Shown here: positions 36,526 to 45,049 of the stretch, one piece after another | Position numbering within the stretch: position 1 is the first letter of the stretch | Layout: each line of letters opens with the position of its first letter | Origin: Thermohalobaculum sp963700775 | GTDB lineage: Bacteria > Pseudomonadota > Alphaproteobacteria > Rhodobacterales > Rhodobacteraceae | Reading direction: 5' to 3' | DNA: 64,000 nucleotides | Assembly: GCA_963700775.1 (NCBI GenBank) | Contig: CAVOYU010000013.1 | Span: forward strand, 1 to 64,000 | The notes under the pieces: generated by a model | What the model was told of the DNA's origin: nothing | The model's database searches: none | The model's input: only the letters and a program-made list of their open reading frames with translations | Translations under genes and position numbers: made by a program

Positions 36526-36554
36526 CGATGCCCCGGGCTCGACCCGGGGCATCG
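36526..36554. repeat. REP-like stem-loop between binding-protein and ATPase genes
   Basis: A 12-bp perfect stem (CGATGCCCCGGG and its complement) with the loop CTCGA. It lies 25 bases after the binding-protein stop. Stem-loops here often protect the upstream mRNA from 3' decay. The core CCCGGG-CTCGA-CCCGGG differs by one base from the palindrome in each arm of the GIY-YIG cassette. Confidence 0.65.
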
Positions 36555-36615
36555 CGCCACTTCGCCGGTCCGGCCCAGGGCCGAGGCTGTGGTGGCGGGC
36601 TGGCGGCGGCCGGAC

Positions 36616-38148
36616 ATGACGAACGCTGCGGTCCGTCTCTCCGGCGTCACCAAGCGCTTCGGAGCGGTGCTGGCCAATGACGACGTCGACATCGACGTCG
36701 CGCCCGGCACGATTCACGGCATCATCGGCGAGAACGGGGCTGGCAAGTCGACGCTGGTCAGCATCCTCTACGGCTTCTACGCAGCCGACTCCGGCACCAT
36801 CGAGATCGGCGGGCAGCGGGCCGAGATCCGCCGCTCCGCGGACGCCATCGCGCTAGGCATCGGCATGGTGCACCAGCACTTCATGCTGGTGCCGCCCTTC
36901 ACCGTGGTCGAGAATGTGATGCTGGGTGCCGAAGGCGGAATGATGCTCAAGGACGGCATCGCGGCGACATGGGCGGAGCTGGAGCGGCTGAGCCGCGAGC
37001 ACGGGCTGGAAGTCGACCCCGATGCGCTGGTCGAGGACCTGCCGGTCGGCCTCCAGCAGCGGGTCGAGATCCTGAAGGCGCTGCGGCGCGGGGCGCGGAT
37101 CCTGATCCTCGACGAGCCGACCGGCGTGCTGACCCCGGACGAGACCGACCGGCTGTTCGACATCCTGCGCGCGCTCAGGGCCGACGGGGTGACGATCCTG
37201 CTGATCACCCACAAGCTGCAGGAGATCATGGCGGTGACCGACAACGTCACCGTCATGCGGCGGGGCAAGGTGGTGGGCCACCGCAAGACCTCCGGGACCA
37301 CCCGCGAGGAGCTGGCCGAGCTGATGGTCGGGCGCAAGGTGTTCCTCGAAGCCCCCGCTGCCGTGGCTGCGCCGGGCGATGTGGCTCTGGCGGCCGAGGG
37401 CCTCGGCTGGCGCGACGGCGCCGGGGTGAAGCGGCTCGACGGGGTGTCGCTTGAGCTCCGCGAGGGCGAGATCCTCGGCGTCGCCGGGGTCACCGGCAAC
37501 GGCCAGTCCGAGCTTCTGAACCTGCTCGCGGGTATCGAGCCGGTGCAGGAAGGCGCGATCCGCATCGGCGGGCGCACGGTCGACCGGGCGCATCCGGCGG
37601 ATGCCGCCGAGATGCGCCGCCTCGGCCTCGCCCATGTGCCCGAGGACCGCCACCTTCGGGGGCTGGTCCTCGAGTTCGAAGCGGCGGAGAACGCGGTGCT
37701 GGGGCACCACCAGGGGCCGAGGGCGGGTTCGGGGCGGCTGATCAGCCCCGCCGCCATGCGGGGGCTCTGCGCCCGGCTGATGGAGCGCTTTGATGTCCGA
37801 CCTCCGAACCCCCGCTTGAAGGCGCGCGGCTTCTCCGGCGGCAACCAGCAGAAGCTGGTGCTGGCCCGCGAGATCGAGGTCGGGCCGAAGGTGCTGCTGG
37901 TCGGCCAGCCGACCCGGGGCGTCGATATCGGGGCGATCGAGTTCATAAACAGCCAGCTCGCGGCGCTGAAGCGGGACGGCTGCGCGGTGCTCCTGGTTTC
38001 GGTCGAGCTCGACGAGATCCTGGCCTTGGCGGACCGGATCATGGTGATGAATGCCGGCCGGGTGGTGGGCACCATCCCGCGCTCGGGCGCCGACCGGCAG
38101 CGGCTGGGACTCATGATGGCCGGCGTGGCGGAAGGGGCGGCGGCGTGA
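36616..38148 (+). CDS. Nucleoside ABC transporter ATP-binding protein (double NBD)
   Basis: A 510-residue ATPase with two nucleotide-binding domains, as in sugar and nucleoside importers with BMP proteins. Domain 1: Walker A GENGAGKSTLVS, signature PVGLQQRVEILKAL, Walker B ILILDEPTGVLTPDE. Domain 2: degenerate Walker A TGNGQSELLNLL, signature SGGNQQKLVLAREI and LVGQPTRGVDIGAIEF. ATG 36616 (MTNAAVRLSGVTKRFG) is preferred to the upstream GTG because it fits the family start. A 148-base repeat element separates it from the permease genes. Confidence 0.9.
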   Translation: MTNAAVRLSGVTKRFGAVLANDDVDIDVAPGTIHGIIGENGAGKSTLVSILYGFYAADSGTIEIGGQRAEIRRSADAIALGIGMVHQHFMLVPPFTVVENVMLGAEGGMMLKDGIAATWAELERLSREHGLEVDPDALVEDLPVGLQQRVEILKALRRGARILILDEPTGVLTPDETDRLFDILRALRADGVTILLITHKLQEIMAVTDNVTVMRRGKVVGHRKTSGTTREELAELMVGRKVFLEAPAAVAAPGDVALAAEGLGWRDGAGVKRLDGVSLELREGEILGVAGVTGNGQSELLNLLAGIEPVQEGAIRIGGRTVDRAHPADAAEMRRLGLAHVPEDRHLRGLVLEFEAAENAVLGHHQGPRAGSGRLISPAAMRGLCARLMERFDVRPPNPRLKARGFSGGNQQKLVLAREIEVGPKVLLVGQPTRGVDIGAIEFINSQLAALKRDGCAVLLVSVELDEILALADRIMVMNAGRVVGTIPRSGADRQRLGLMMAGVAEGAAA

Positions 38149-38184
38149 GCGGGGCGGAGATGCTGCGGAGCGCCTGCGGCGCCG

Positions 38185-38328
38185 CCCTCTCCCCATCTCT
38201 CCCCCACGAGGGGGGAGGGGGGCGCACGGTCCGGCCGCACGAGCGTGAACCCAGCGTCGGCCAACCCTCGTGGAACCCGCCCACAAGGCGCCTCCCTCCC
38301 CCCTCGTGGGGGAGAGATGGGGAGAGGG
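38185..38328. repeat. MITE-like element with 35-bp perfect inverted repeats
   Basis: Bases 38185-38219 and 38294-38328 are exact reverse complements; each arm is a C/T run joined to a G/A run around CCACGAGG (CCCTCTCCCCATCTCTCCCC at the outer end). The inner 74 bases show no gene. The element lies in the 227-base gap between the ATPase and first permease genes of one operon. The open frame starting at the GTG overlapping the ATPase stop runs into the element and ends, which suggests the permease once started there and was displaced to ATG 38375. Confidence 0.7.
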
Positions 38329-38374
38329 GGCAGCCATGCGGCTGCGAACCGATACCCCAGCGGGAGGTACGCGC

Positions 38375-39475
38375 ATGACCCCCCTGCCCCGCTGGGCCGA
38401 GATCGGGCTGATCCCGGTGCTCAACATCACCCTGGCACTCGGCGTCTCCGGGGTGGTGATCGCGCTTCTGGGCGAGAGCCCGGCCGAGGCGCTGACGGTG
38501 ATGCTCAAGGGCGCCTTCGTCTATCCGGGCGGGCTCGGCTACACGCTCTACTACACCACCAACTTCATCTTCACCGGGCTTGCGGTCTCGATCGCCTTCC
38601 ACGCCATGCTGTTCAACATCGGCGGCGAGGGGCAGGCGGCGCTGGGGGGCCTGGGGGTGGCGCTGGTCTGTCTCGCGCTCGACCCGTTCCTGCCGGGCCC
38701 GCTGGTGGCGCTGGTGGCGATCGGCGCCGCGGCGCTGTTCGGGGCCGGCTGGGCACTCATCCCCGGCTATCTGCAGGCCTATCGCGGCAGCCACATCGTA
38801 ATCACAACCATCATGTTCAACTTCATCGCCGCCGGGCTGATGGTTGCCCTGCTCTCCGGCCCGCTGATGCGCCGCGGCCAGCAGTCGCCGCAGACCCGCG
38901 ACTTCGCCGAGGGCGCCTGGCTGCCCTTCATCCACGACATGTTAAATGGCCTCGGCTTTCAGGTCGCCCGCTCGCCGCTGAACCTCTCCTTCGTCATCGC
39001 CCTCCTGTGTTGCTTCGGCGTCTGGGTGCTGATCTGGCGCACCCGCTTCGGCTACGCGCTGCGGACCATGGGACAATCCGAGCCGGCGGCCGTCTATGCC
39101 GGCATCCCGGTCCGGCGCATGGTGGTGGCGGCGATGGCGCTTTCCGGCGGCATGGCCGGAATGATGGCGCTGAACGAGATCCTGGGCGTGCAGCACAAGC
39201 TGCTGCTGAACTTCACTTCCGGCTACGGTTTCACCGGCATCGCGGTGGCACTGATGGGGCGCAACCATCCCGTCGGCATCGTGCTGGCGAGCCTGCTGTT
39301 CGGGGCGCTGTTCCAGGGCGGGGCCGAGCTCGACTTCGAGTTCACCACCATCACCCGCGAGATGGTGCTGCTGATCCAGGGGCTGATCATCCTGTTCTCG
39401 GGCGCGCTGGCCTTCATGCTTTCGCCGCTCGTCGGACGGGTCTTTGCCGCGGTTCGCGGAGCGTCGGATGGCTGA
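38375..39475 (+). CDS. Nucleoside ABC transporter permease
   Basis: A 366-residue inner-membrane permease of the BPD_transp_2 family (about nine helices; LGYTLYYTTNFIFTGLAVSI, FHAMLFNIGGEGQAALGGLG, GYGFTGIAVALMGRNHPVGI). The conserved NIGGEGQ and GFTGIAVALMGR motifs are typical of the BMP/nucleoside group. ATG 38375 is chosen because GGGAGG lies seven bases upstream and the family starts at this point. Its stop overlaps the second permease start. Confidence 0.88.
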   Translation: MTPLPRWAEIGLIPVLNITLALGVSGVVIALLGESPAEALTVMLKGAFVYPGGLGYTLYYTTNFIFTGLAVSIAFHAMLFNIGGEGQAALGGLGVALVCLALDPFLPGPLVALVAIGAAALFGAGWALIPGYLQAYRGSHIVITTIMFNFIAAGLMVALLSGPLMRRGQQSPQTRDFAEGAWLPFIHDMLNGLGFQVARSPLNLSFVIALLCCFGVWVLIWRTRFGYALRTMGQSEPAAVYAGIPVRRMVVAAMALSGGMAGMMALNEILGVQHKLLLNFTSGYGFTGIAVALMGRNHPVGIVLASLLFGALFQGGAELDFEFTTITREMVLLIQGLIILFSGALAFMLSPLVGRVFAAVRGASDG

Positions 39476-40442
39476 GACCTGGGTCGACTTCCTGCGCCTC
39501 ATGGACGGCACGCTGCGCTTCGCCGCGCCGCTGATCCTCTGCGCCATGGCCGGGCTGGTCTCCGAGCGCAGCGGCATCATCGACATAGGTCTCGAGGGCA
39601 AGCTGCTGGCCGGCGCCTTCGCCGCCGCGGCGGTCGCCTCGCTGACCGGTGCGCCGGCGCTGGGGCTGATGGCGGCCATCGGGGTTTCGATGGCGATGGC
39701 GCTCCTGCACGGCTTCGCCTGCATCACCCACAGGGGCGACCAGATCATCAGCGGGGTGGCGGTGAACTTCCTCGCCTCGGGCGCGACCGTGGTGGTGGGG
39801 ATCGCGCTCTTCCGCCAGGGCGGCCAGACGCCGCCGCTGGCCCAGACGGAACGGTTCCCGCCAATCAGGCTTCCGGGCGCCGAGGCGTTGTCCGGCGTGC
39901 CGGTGCTGGGGCCGCTCTATGGCGAGCTGGTCAGCGGCCACAACCTGCTGGTCTATCTCGCCGTCCTCGCGGTGCCCGCCGTGGCTTGGCTGCTGTTCCG
40001 CACCACCTTCGGGCTCAGGCTCCGGGCGGTCGGCGAGAAGCCCGAAGCGGTGGACAGCGCCGGCCTCTCGGTCACCTGGCTGCGCTACCGGGGGGTGCTG
40101 ATCGCCGGGGCGCTGTGCGGCGTGGCGGGGGCCTATCTCTCGATCGCCCATGGCGGGGGCTTCGTGCGCGAGATGAGCGCCGGCAAGGGCTACATCGCGC
40201 TGGCGGCAATGATCTTCGGCAAGTGGCGACCCTGGCCGGTGCTGCTCGCCTGCCTGATCTTCGGTTTCCTCGAGGCGGCGGCGGCTCGGCTTCAGAGCGT
40301 CGAGTTGCCGGTGGTGGGCGAGATCCCGGTCGAGCTGATCCTGGTGCTGCCCTATATCGCCACCGTGGTGCTGCTGGCCGGCTTCTTCGGCCGCGCCGTG
40401 CCGCCGAAGGCGCTGGGGACGCCCTATGTGAAGGAGCGGTGA
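39468..40442 (+). CDS. Nucleoside ABC transporter permease, second subunit
   Basis: A 324-residue BPD_transp_2 permease (FAAPLILCAMAGLVSERSGI, IDIGLEGKLLAGAFAAA, GDQIISGVAVNFLASG, GKGYIALAAMIFGKWRP). ATG 39468 overlaps the preceding gene by eight bases, so translation is coupled. It completes the importer with the BMP protein, double ATPase and first permease. Confidence 0.88.
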   Translation: MAETWVDFLRLMDGTLRFAAPLILCAMAGLVSERSGIIDIGLEGKLLAGAFAAAAVASLTGAPALGLMAAIGVSMAMALLHGFACITHRGDQIISGVAVNFLASGATVVVGIALFRQGGQTPPLAQTERFPPIRLPGAEALSGVPVLGPLYGELVSGHNLLVYLAVLAVPAVAWLLFRTTFGLRLRAVGEKPEAVDSAGLSVTWLRYRGVLIAGALCGVAGAYLSIAHGGGFVREMSAGKGYIALAAMIFGKWRPWPVLLACLIFGFLEAAAARLQSVELPVVGEIPVELILVLPYIATVVLLAGFFGRAVPPKALGTPYVKER

Positions 40443-40530
40443 TGGGGCCGCCCTTCGTCAGCCATCTTGAATGCAGCGCGACCGGTGCGCGGGTTGCGCA
40501 TGACCGCAGCCGGGATGAAAGGTCGCCGGT

Positions 40531-41433
40531 TCAGGAACGCCCGGCCGGCGGCGCCCCCGCCGCCCGCTTCAGCCACCAGATGAAGCGCCTCAGCGGCTCG
40601 CGTACCGGGCCGGGGCGGCGGACAAGGTAGTAGCCGGTGCGGCTGCCGCGATAATCTGCGTCCTCGAACAGGCAGACCAGCCTGCCGGCGCGAAAATCCT
40701 CCTCGACCAGCACGTTCGAGGTCAGCGCCACCCCCTGCCCGTCCCGCGCCGCGGGCAGGATCATGTAGCCCGGCAGGTGGGTGACGTCGTGCTTGCCGGT
40801 GATGCGCACGTCATGAGCGGCGAGCCATACGTCGAACTCGTCGCTGCCGACCTGCTGCAGCCAGGGCAGCCGCGCCAGGTCCGCCGGTTCGGCGATCCGG
40901 GCGTCCTTGACCAGCCCGGGCGCGGCCACCACCACGAAGCCCGAGGGCAGGAAAGGCTCCGCCTCCAGCCCCGGCCAGTCTCCGGAGCCGAAGCGGATGG
41001 CAAGGTCGTAGTCCTCGCGCCGGAGGTCGATCACCTCGGGCGACGGATTCAGCATCAGTTCGGTCTCCGGGCATTCGGCGCGGAACTCCGCCAGGCGCGG
41101 CATCAGCCAGGTGGCGGCGAGCATCGGCGTGATGGTGACCCGGAGCGGGCGCTGGCTGTCGGTGGCGGCGAACTCGGCCAGCGCGGCGCGGACCAGATCG
41201 AAACCCTCGACCAGACGGTCGGCGAGGCGTGCCCCGTCAGCCGTCAGCTCGATCCGCCGGCCGTTGCGCATCACCAGCACCGCGCCGAGATGCGCCTCCA
41301 GCCGGCGCACCTGCTGGCCCACGGCCACATGGGTGACATTAAGCTCGCGCCCGGCGGCGCTGAAGCTGAGATGCCGCGCCGTGGCCTCGAAGGCGCGCAG
41401 TGCGGCAAGCGGTGGAAGGGCGGCGATGGCCAT
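40531..41433 (-). CDS. LysR-family regulator (GcvA-like)
   Basis: A 300-residue LysR protein. Helix-turn-helix region: LAALRAFEATARHLSFSAAG ... VGQQVRRLEAHLGAVLVMRN (residues ~8-60), then the periplasmic-binding-like effector domain (LRVTITPMLAATWLMPRLAE). It resembles the GcvA group. ATG 41433 lies within a perfect dyad, suggesting autorepression. It is convergent with the permease gene and divergent from a very small gene at 41536; its targets are not shown by the sequence. Confidence 0.88.
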   Translation of the reverse strand: MAIAALPPLAALRAFEATARHLSFSAAGRELNVTHVAVGQQVRRLEAHLGAVLVMRNGRRIELTADGARLADRLVEGFDLVRAALAEFAATDSQRPLRVTITPMLAATWLMPRLAEFRAECPETELMLNPSPEVIDLRREDYDLAIRFGSGDWPGLEAEPFLPSGFVVVAAPGLVKDARIAEPADLARLPWLQQVGSDEFDVWLAAHDVRITGKHDVTHLPGYMILPAARDGQGVALTSNVLVEEDFRAGRLVCLFEDADYRGSRTGYYLVRRPGPVREPLRRFIWWLKRAAGAPPAGRS

Positions 41434-41455
41434 ATGTAACCTCTGATTACATATG
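41431..41455. promoter_or_regulatory. Perfect dyad over the LysR gene start
   Basis: CATATGTAA-N7-TTACATATG is a perfect 9-bp inverted repeat and contains the T-N11-A pattern recognised by LysR proteins. It overlaps the lysR start codon and its upstream side, and faces the small gene at 41536. Confidence 0.65.
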
Positions 41456-41535
41456 GGAATTATTTCTGATTCTCCGCGAACGGTCAAATGACCCTATATT
41501 ATCGGCAGATATACCTTCAAACCGGAGTTGAACCC

Positions 41536-41697
41536 ATGCTTGGCATCCTTTCCAATTCTTTCATGATCGCGACCCGGCTGGACGGCTTCGCCTACGAGCG
41601 CCGGCCCGGCGCCGACCGGAGCTGGAGTGACGATGCGCCGCAGAATGCCGCTGCCTCGCTGCCGGCGCGGGTGCCGGGGCAGCTTCCGCGAACCTGA
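41536..41697 (+). CDS. Very small hypothetical protein, divergent from the LysR gene
   Basis: A 53-residue open frame (MLGILSNSFMIATRLDGFAY ... SLPARVPGQLPRT) with GGAG eight bases before its ATG. It is short and unrecognised; the support is the ribosome-binding site and position opposite a LysR gene with a clear operator. It could be a LysR target of unknown role or noncoding. Confidence 0.4.
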   Translation: MLGILSNSFMIATRLDGFAYERRPGADRSWSDDAPQNAAASLPARVPGQLPRT

Positions 41698-41725
41698 TGA
41701 AAGGGATTGTCGGGGCGGTCTGGCG

Positions 41726-43024
41726 TCAGGCTGGTCTGCCCCAACCCGAGAACCCGGTGGCCATGCGTTCGCGCGCGGCAGCGAAGGCGTCGTTCGCCTG
41801 CCGTCCGGATGAATCTCGCGAGAATTCGGGTTTCAGCCGATCGAGGAAGTACATCGGCAGTGGTGCCTTGTTGTGCATCTCGATGGTGCCGCGTGGCGTC
41901 GCGTCGAACAGCGTTTTCACCTGGTTCCAGACCTGCTCCGAGACATTGACCCGGTTCGGCTCGCTGCCGGTCTCCAGCCGGGCCGCGATGTTCACCGTGT
42001 CGCCCCAGATATCATAGGTAAACTTCCGCCGACCAACGACCCCGGCCATGATCGGCCCGGAATGGACACCGATTCGGATGTCGAGTGCCGGCAGCCGCAC
42101 TTTCTCGCGTTGGGCGCGGAGCCGCTCGACCGCGCCCAGCATCGCCTGCGCCGCCAGGCAGGCATCGAGGGCATGCAGGCGGCCGGGCTCCGGGGCGCCA
42201 GCCACCGCCATATAGGCATCGCCCACGGTCTTGATCTTCTCCAAACCATGCTCGGCGACAATGTCATCGAAGGCGCAGAAATACTGGTCGAGCAACCCGA
42301 CCAGCGCCGCGGGCTCGGTGCGCTCGGTCAGCCCGGTGAAGTTGCGGAAATCCGAGAACAGGACGGTCACCGCGGGGAAGTGCCGGGGCGCCACCTTGCC
42401 GTTTTCCTTCAGCTCGGCGGCGATGCTCTCGGGCAAGATGTTGCTCAGGAGTTCGTCCGATCGCGCCTTCTCCGCGGCAATCGATTCGCGCGCTTCCTCG
42501 AGATCGTGCATCGCCCGGTCGAGTTCGATCAGCTTGCGCCTGAGCTCGAGTTGCCCGACCACCTGGCGCGACAGGCGCCGCAACGCCTCCTGCTGGTCGA
42601 AGGTGAGGTTGCGCGGTTCGAAATCCATGACGCAAAGCGTCCCCAGGGCATAACCCTCCGGGTTGATCAGCGGTAACCCGCAATAGAATTTCAGATGCGG
42701 CTCGTTCACGACGAAGTGGGCGTCCCGGTAACGCTCGTCGGTCGTCAGGTCGGGCGCCAGCACCATCTCGGTGCCGCAGATTGTAAGCTGGCAGAAGGAC
42801 AGCTCGCGCGGACAACTCGCCATATCGGGTGGCAAGCCGTAACGTTGCTTGAACCAGAACCGGTCGTTGTCGGCAAAGGCGATGTAAGAGATCGCGCAGC
42901 CGCAGAGCTGCGCCGCCAGCTCCCCGACTTCGTCGAAGGTGACCTCCGGGGCGGTATCGAGGATAGCGTAATGGCCCAGCGCAGCATTGCGCTCGGCTTC
43001 GTTGGCAGGAACCGGATAAGCCAT
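41726..43024 (-). CDS. GAF-domain class III adenylate cyclase
   Basis: A 432-residue protein: an N-terminal GAF domain (~20-165; AISYIAFADNDRFWFKQRYG, FYCGLPLINPEGYALGTLCV), a helical linker (~165-205) and a class III cyclase domain (~215-395). Metal Asp residues lie in VLFSDFRNFTGL and VGDAYMAVAG; the Lys in KIKTVGDAY and Asp in YDIWGDTVN select ATP, and TVNIAARLE holds the transition-state Asn and Arg. It makes cAMP from ATP, gated by the GAF domain. ATG 43024 has GGAGG upstream; an ATG-less extension to 43039 is not needed. Confidence 0.9.
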   Translation of the reverse strand: MAYPVPANEAERNAALGHYAILDTAPEVTFDEVGELAAQLCGCAISYIAFADNDRFWFKQRYGLPPDMASCPRELSFCQLTICGTEMVLAPDLTTDERYRDAHFVVNEPHLKFYCGLPLINPEGYALGTLCVMDFEPRNLTFDQQEALRRLSRQVVGQLELRRKLIELDRAMHDLEEARESIAAEKARSDELLSNILPESIAAELKENGKVAPRHFPAVTVLFSDFRNFTGLTERTEPAALVGLLDQYFCAFDDIVAEHGLEKIKTVGDAYMAVAGAPEPGRLHALDACLAAQAMLGAVERLRAQREKVRLPALDIRIGVHSGPIMAGVVGRRKFTYDIWGDTVNIAARLETGSEPNRVNVSEQVWNQVKTLFDATPRGTIEMHNKAPLPMYFLDRLKPEFSRDSSGRQANDAFAAARERMATGFSGWGRPA

Positions 43025-43066
43025 CCCGTAGACCTCCACTGCCCGACCCGCTTGGCGCTTACGGCG

Positions 43067-43987
43067 TCACGCGGTGTCCGCCGTCACCAGCGCCTTGTAG
43101 AGCGCGCGGATGCGCAATGTCACCGGGCCTGGCCCGTCGCTGATCCGCCGCCCGTCGATCTCCACCACCGGCGTCTGGGCGCCGAAGGTACCGGTGATGA
43201 AAGCTTCCTCGGCGCCATAGGTCTCGACCAGCGAGAAGTTCTTCTCGAACACCGGGATGCCGCTGCCGCGGCAGAGCCGGACCACATTCGCGCGGGTGAT
43301 GCCCGGCATGCAATAGTCTCCCGTCGAGGTCCACACCTCGCCCCGGCGCACGATGAAGAAGTTGCACGAGTTGGTGGTGTTGACGAAGCCGTGCACGTCA
43401 AGCATCAGCGCCTCGTCGGCGCCGGCCTTCTGGGCGGCGATTCCGGCCAGGATGCAGTTAAGCTTCGAATGCGAGTTGAGTTTCGGATCCTGCGTCATCG
43501 GCAGGCCGCGCAGATGCGGCACCGTCGCCAGCCGGATTCCGCGGCGGAATGTCTTCTCCGAGGGTGCCGAGTGCTCCATGATGATGACCATGGTCGGGCC
43601 GGATTTCGACAGCCGCGGATCCTGGAACGGCTTCGCCTTCACGCCGCGGGTGACCATCAGCCGGGCGTGGACGTTCTCGGTCATGCCGTTCGCGGCGGCG
43701 GTCGCCTCCAGCGCCGCCTTCACTCCGGCCTTGTCCATGCCGATCTTCAGGTCGATCGCCTTCGCCGCCTCGAACAGCCTGTCGAGATGGGCGTCGAGGA
43801 ACGCCCACTTGCCATTGTAGAGCCGGATCCCCTCCCAGACCCCATCGCCGAGCAGGAAGCCGGAATCGTAGACCGAGACCACGGCCTCGGACCGGTGCAC
43901 GATCCGGCCGTTGACGTAGATCTTCAAATCGGCGTTGCGGGCGTCGGTCTCGGCGTCGTGAGTGGAGGTCTCGGAGAGTCCGGGCAT
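43067..43987 (-). CDS. Class IV aminotransferase (branched-chain or D-amino acid type)
   Basis: A 306-residue fold-type IV PLP enzyme. Landmarks are VYDSGFLLGDGVWEGIRLYN, RLMVTRG, LNSHSKLNCILAGIAAQKAG (the PLP-binding Lys of HSKLN), ALMLDVHGFVNTTNSCNFF and FEKNFSLVETYGAEEAFITGT. It transfers an amino group to a 2-oxo acid. D-alanine/branched-chain and omega-type enzymes share these motifs, so the substrate is open. It is 21 bases downstream of the hydroxyacid reductase gene, with which it is probably co-transcribed. Confidence 0.87.
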   Translation of the reverse strand: MPGLSETSTHDAETDARNADLKIYVNGRIVHRSEAVVSVYDSGFLLGDGVWEGIRLYNGKWAFLDAHLDRLFEAAKAIDLKIGMDKAGVKAALEATAAANGMTENVHARLMVTRGVKAKPFQDPRLSKSGPTMVIIMEHSAPSEKTFRRGIRLATVPHLRGLPMTQDPKLNSHSKLNCILAGIAAQKAGADEALMLDVHGFVNTTNSCNFFIVRRGEVWTSTGDYCMPGITRANVVRLCRGSGIPVFEKNFSLVETYGAEEAFITGTFGAQTPVVEIDGRRISDGPGPVTLRIRALYKALVTADTA

Positions 43988-44008
43988 GGGGCGGGCTCCG
44001 GTCGGGGG

Positions 44009-44947
44009 TCAATAGCCGCGGTCGCGGTCGACGAGGCCAGCAGGCCGCTCGCCGCGCTCGAAGGCGAGGATGCTCTCGGCGATGATGCGGGCCGCGGTCG
44101 CTGCGTCGGATTCGCTCGCCACATGAGGGGTGAGCATGACATGCGGGTGATGCCAGAAGGGATGTCCGGCGGGCAAGGGCTCGGTCGCCATCACGTCCAG
44201 CGCCGCCATCGCCGGGCGGCCCCGGTCGAGCGCGGCGAGCAGGTCGGCCTCGACCAGATGGCCGCCGCGGCCGAGTTGGATCAGCATCGCGTCGTCGCGC
44301 ATGGCGTCGAGGAATCCCGCCGAAAGGATGCCGCGGGTCGCCTCCGTCAACGGCAGCAGGTTGACCACCGCCCGCGAGCCCCGCGCAATCTCGGCCAGCC
44401 CCTCCGGCCCTGTGACGATCCGGACGTCGCCCCCGTCGCGGGGGCTGCCCGCAAAGGCAGTGACCGGATAGCCGAGCGCAGTCAGGGCCTGCGCCAGCGG
44501 CCGGGCCATGTTGCCGAAGCCGAGCAGGCCGACCGGAAACTCGGCCGGGGTGACGAGGTTGACCGTGTTCCAGACCTCAACTCTCTGCTGGGCGGCGTAG
44601 TCCCACATCCGGCGCTGCCAGCCGGTGATGTACCAGAGGGCAAATGTGGCCATCATCCGGGCCTGCTCGGGATTGACCATGCGGGTGAGCGCGATCTCGG
44701 GCCTGAGGCCCGGATGGGCCAGGAGCGCGTCAACCCCGGCGCCGCCGCCGCAGACGAGCTTAAGGTTCGGATAGGCGTCAAAGGCATCCGGCGCCGGTCG
44801 GAACGCCAGGGCATGGCGGATCGCCGCCGGGTCGCTCACCTCGTCCGGGAAGACCAGCCTGATCCATGGATGCCCGGCAAACCCGGCGCCGTACATCTCC
44901 TTCAGGTCGTATTGCATGCAGAGGCAGACAAGGTCGATCCGGTCCAT
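44009..44947 (-). CDS. 2-hydroxyacid dehydrogenase, GhrA-like (glyoxylate/hydroxypyruvate reductase)
   Basis: A 312-residue D-isomer 2-hydroxyacid dehydrogenase. The NAD(P)-binding motif is VGLLGFGNMARPLAQALTAL; catalytic Arg lies near NLLPLTEATRGIL/QLGRGGHLVEADL, catalytic Glu in DVMATEPLPAGH and catalytic His in LTPHVASES. The closest group is GhrA, which reduces glyoxylate and hydroxypyruvate. Paired with the class IV aminotransferase it suggests conversion between an amino acid, its 2-oxo acid and hydroxyacid. The start at 44947 lacks a strong ribosome-binding site. Confidence 0.85.
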   Translation of the reverse strand: MDRIDLVCLCMQYDLKEMYGAGFAGHPWIRLVFPDEVSDPAAIRHALAFRPAPDAFDAYPNLKLVCGGGAGVDALLAHPGLRPEIALTRMVNPEQARMMATFALWYITGWQRRMWDYAAQQRVEVWNTVNLVTPAEFPVGLLGFGNMARPLAQALTALGYPVTAFAGSPRDGGDVRIVTGPEGLAEIARGSRAVVNLLPLTEATRGILSAGFLDAMRDDAMLIQLGRGGHLVEADLLAALDRGRPAMAALDVMATEPLPAGHPFWHHPHVMLTPHVASESDAATAARIIAESILAFERGERPAGLVDRDRGY

Positions 44948-45049
44948 GCTGGCGGGGGTCTCCGGGGATGAGGGTGATCGTCACGGGCGCGCATTGTTTC
45001 CGACAAAGCCGGGGGCGGCAAGATCCTGCGGGACCGGCCTATCCCTCGC

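Noticed and set aside
33439..36717. A 1,092-codon minus-strand open frame
   Set aside because: It runs antisense to ribokinase, nucleoside hydrolase, oxygenase and binding-protein genes that have clear motifs and coupled starts. Long antisense frames are expected at this GC content.
42695..44971. A 758-codon plus-strand open frame
   Set aside because: It is antisense to the adenylate cyclase, aminotransferase and hydroxyacid dehydrogenase genes and has no recognisable domain.
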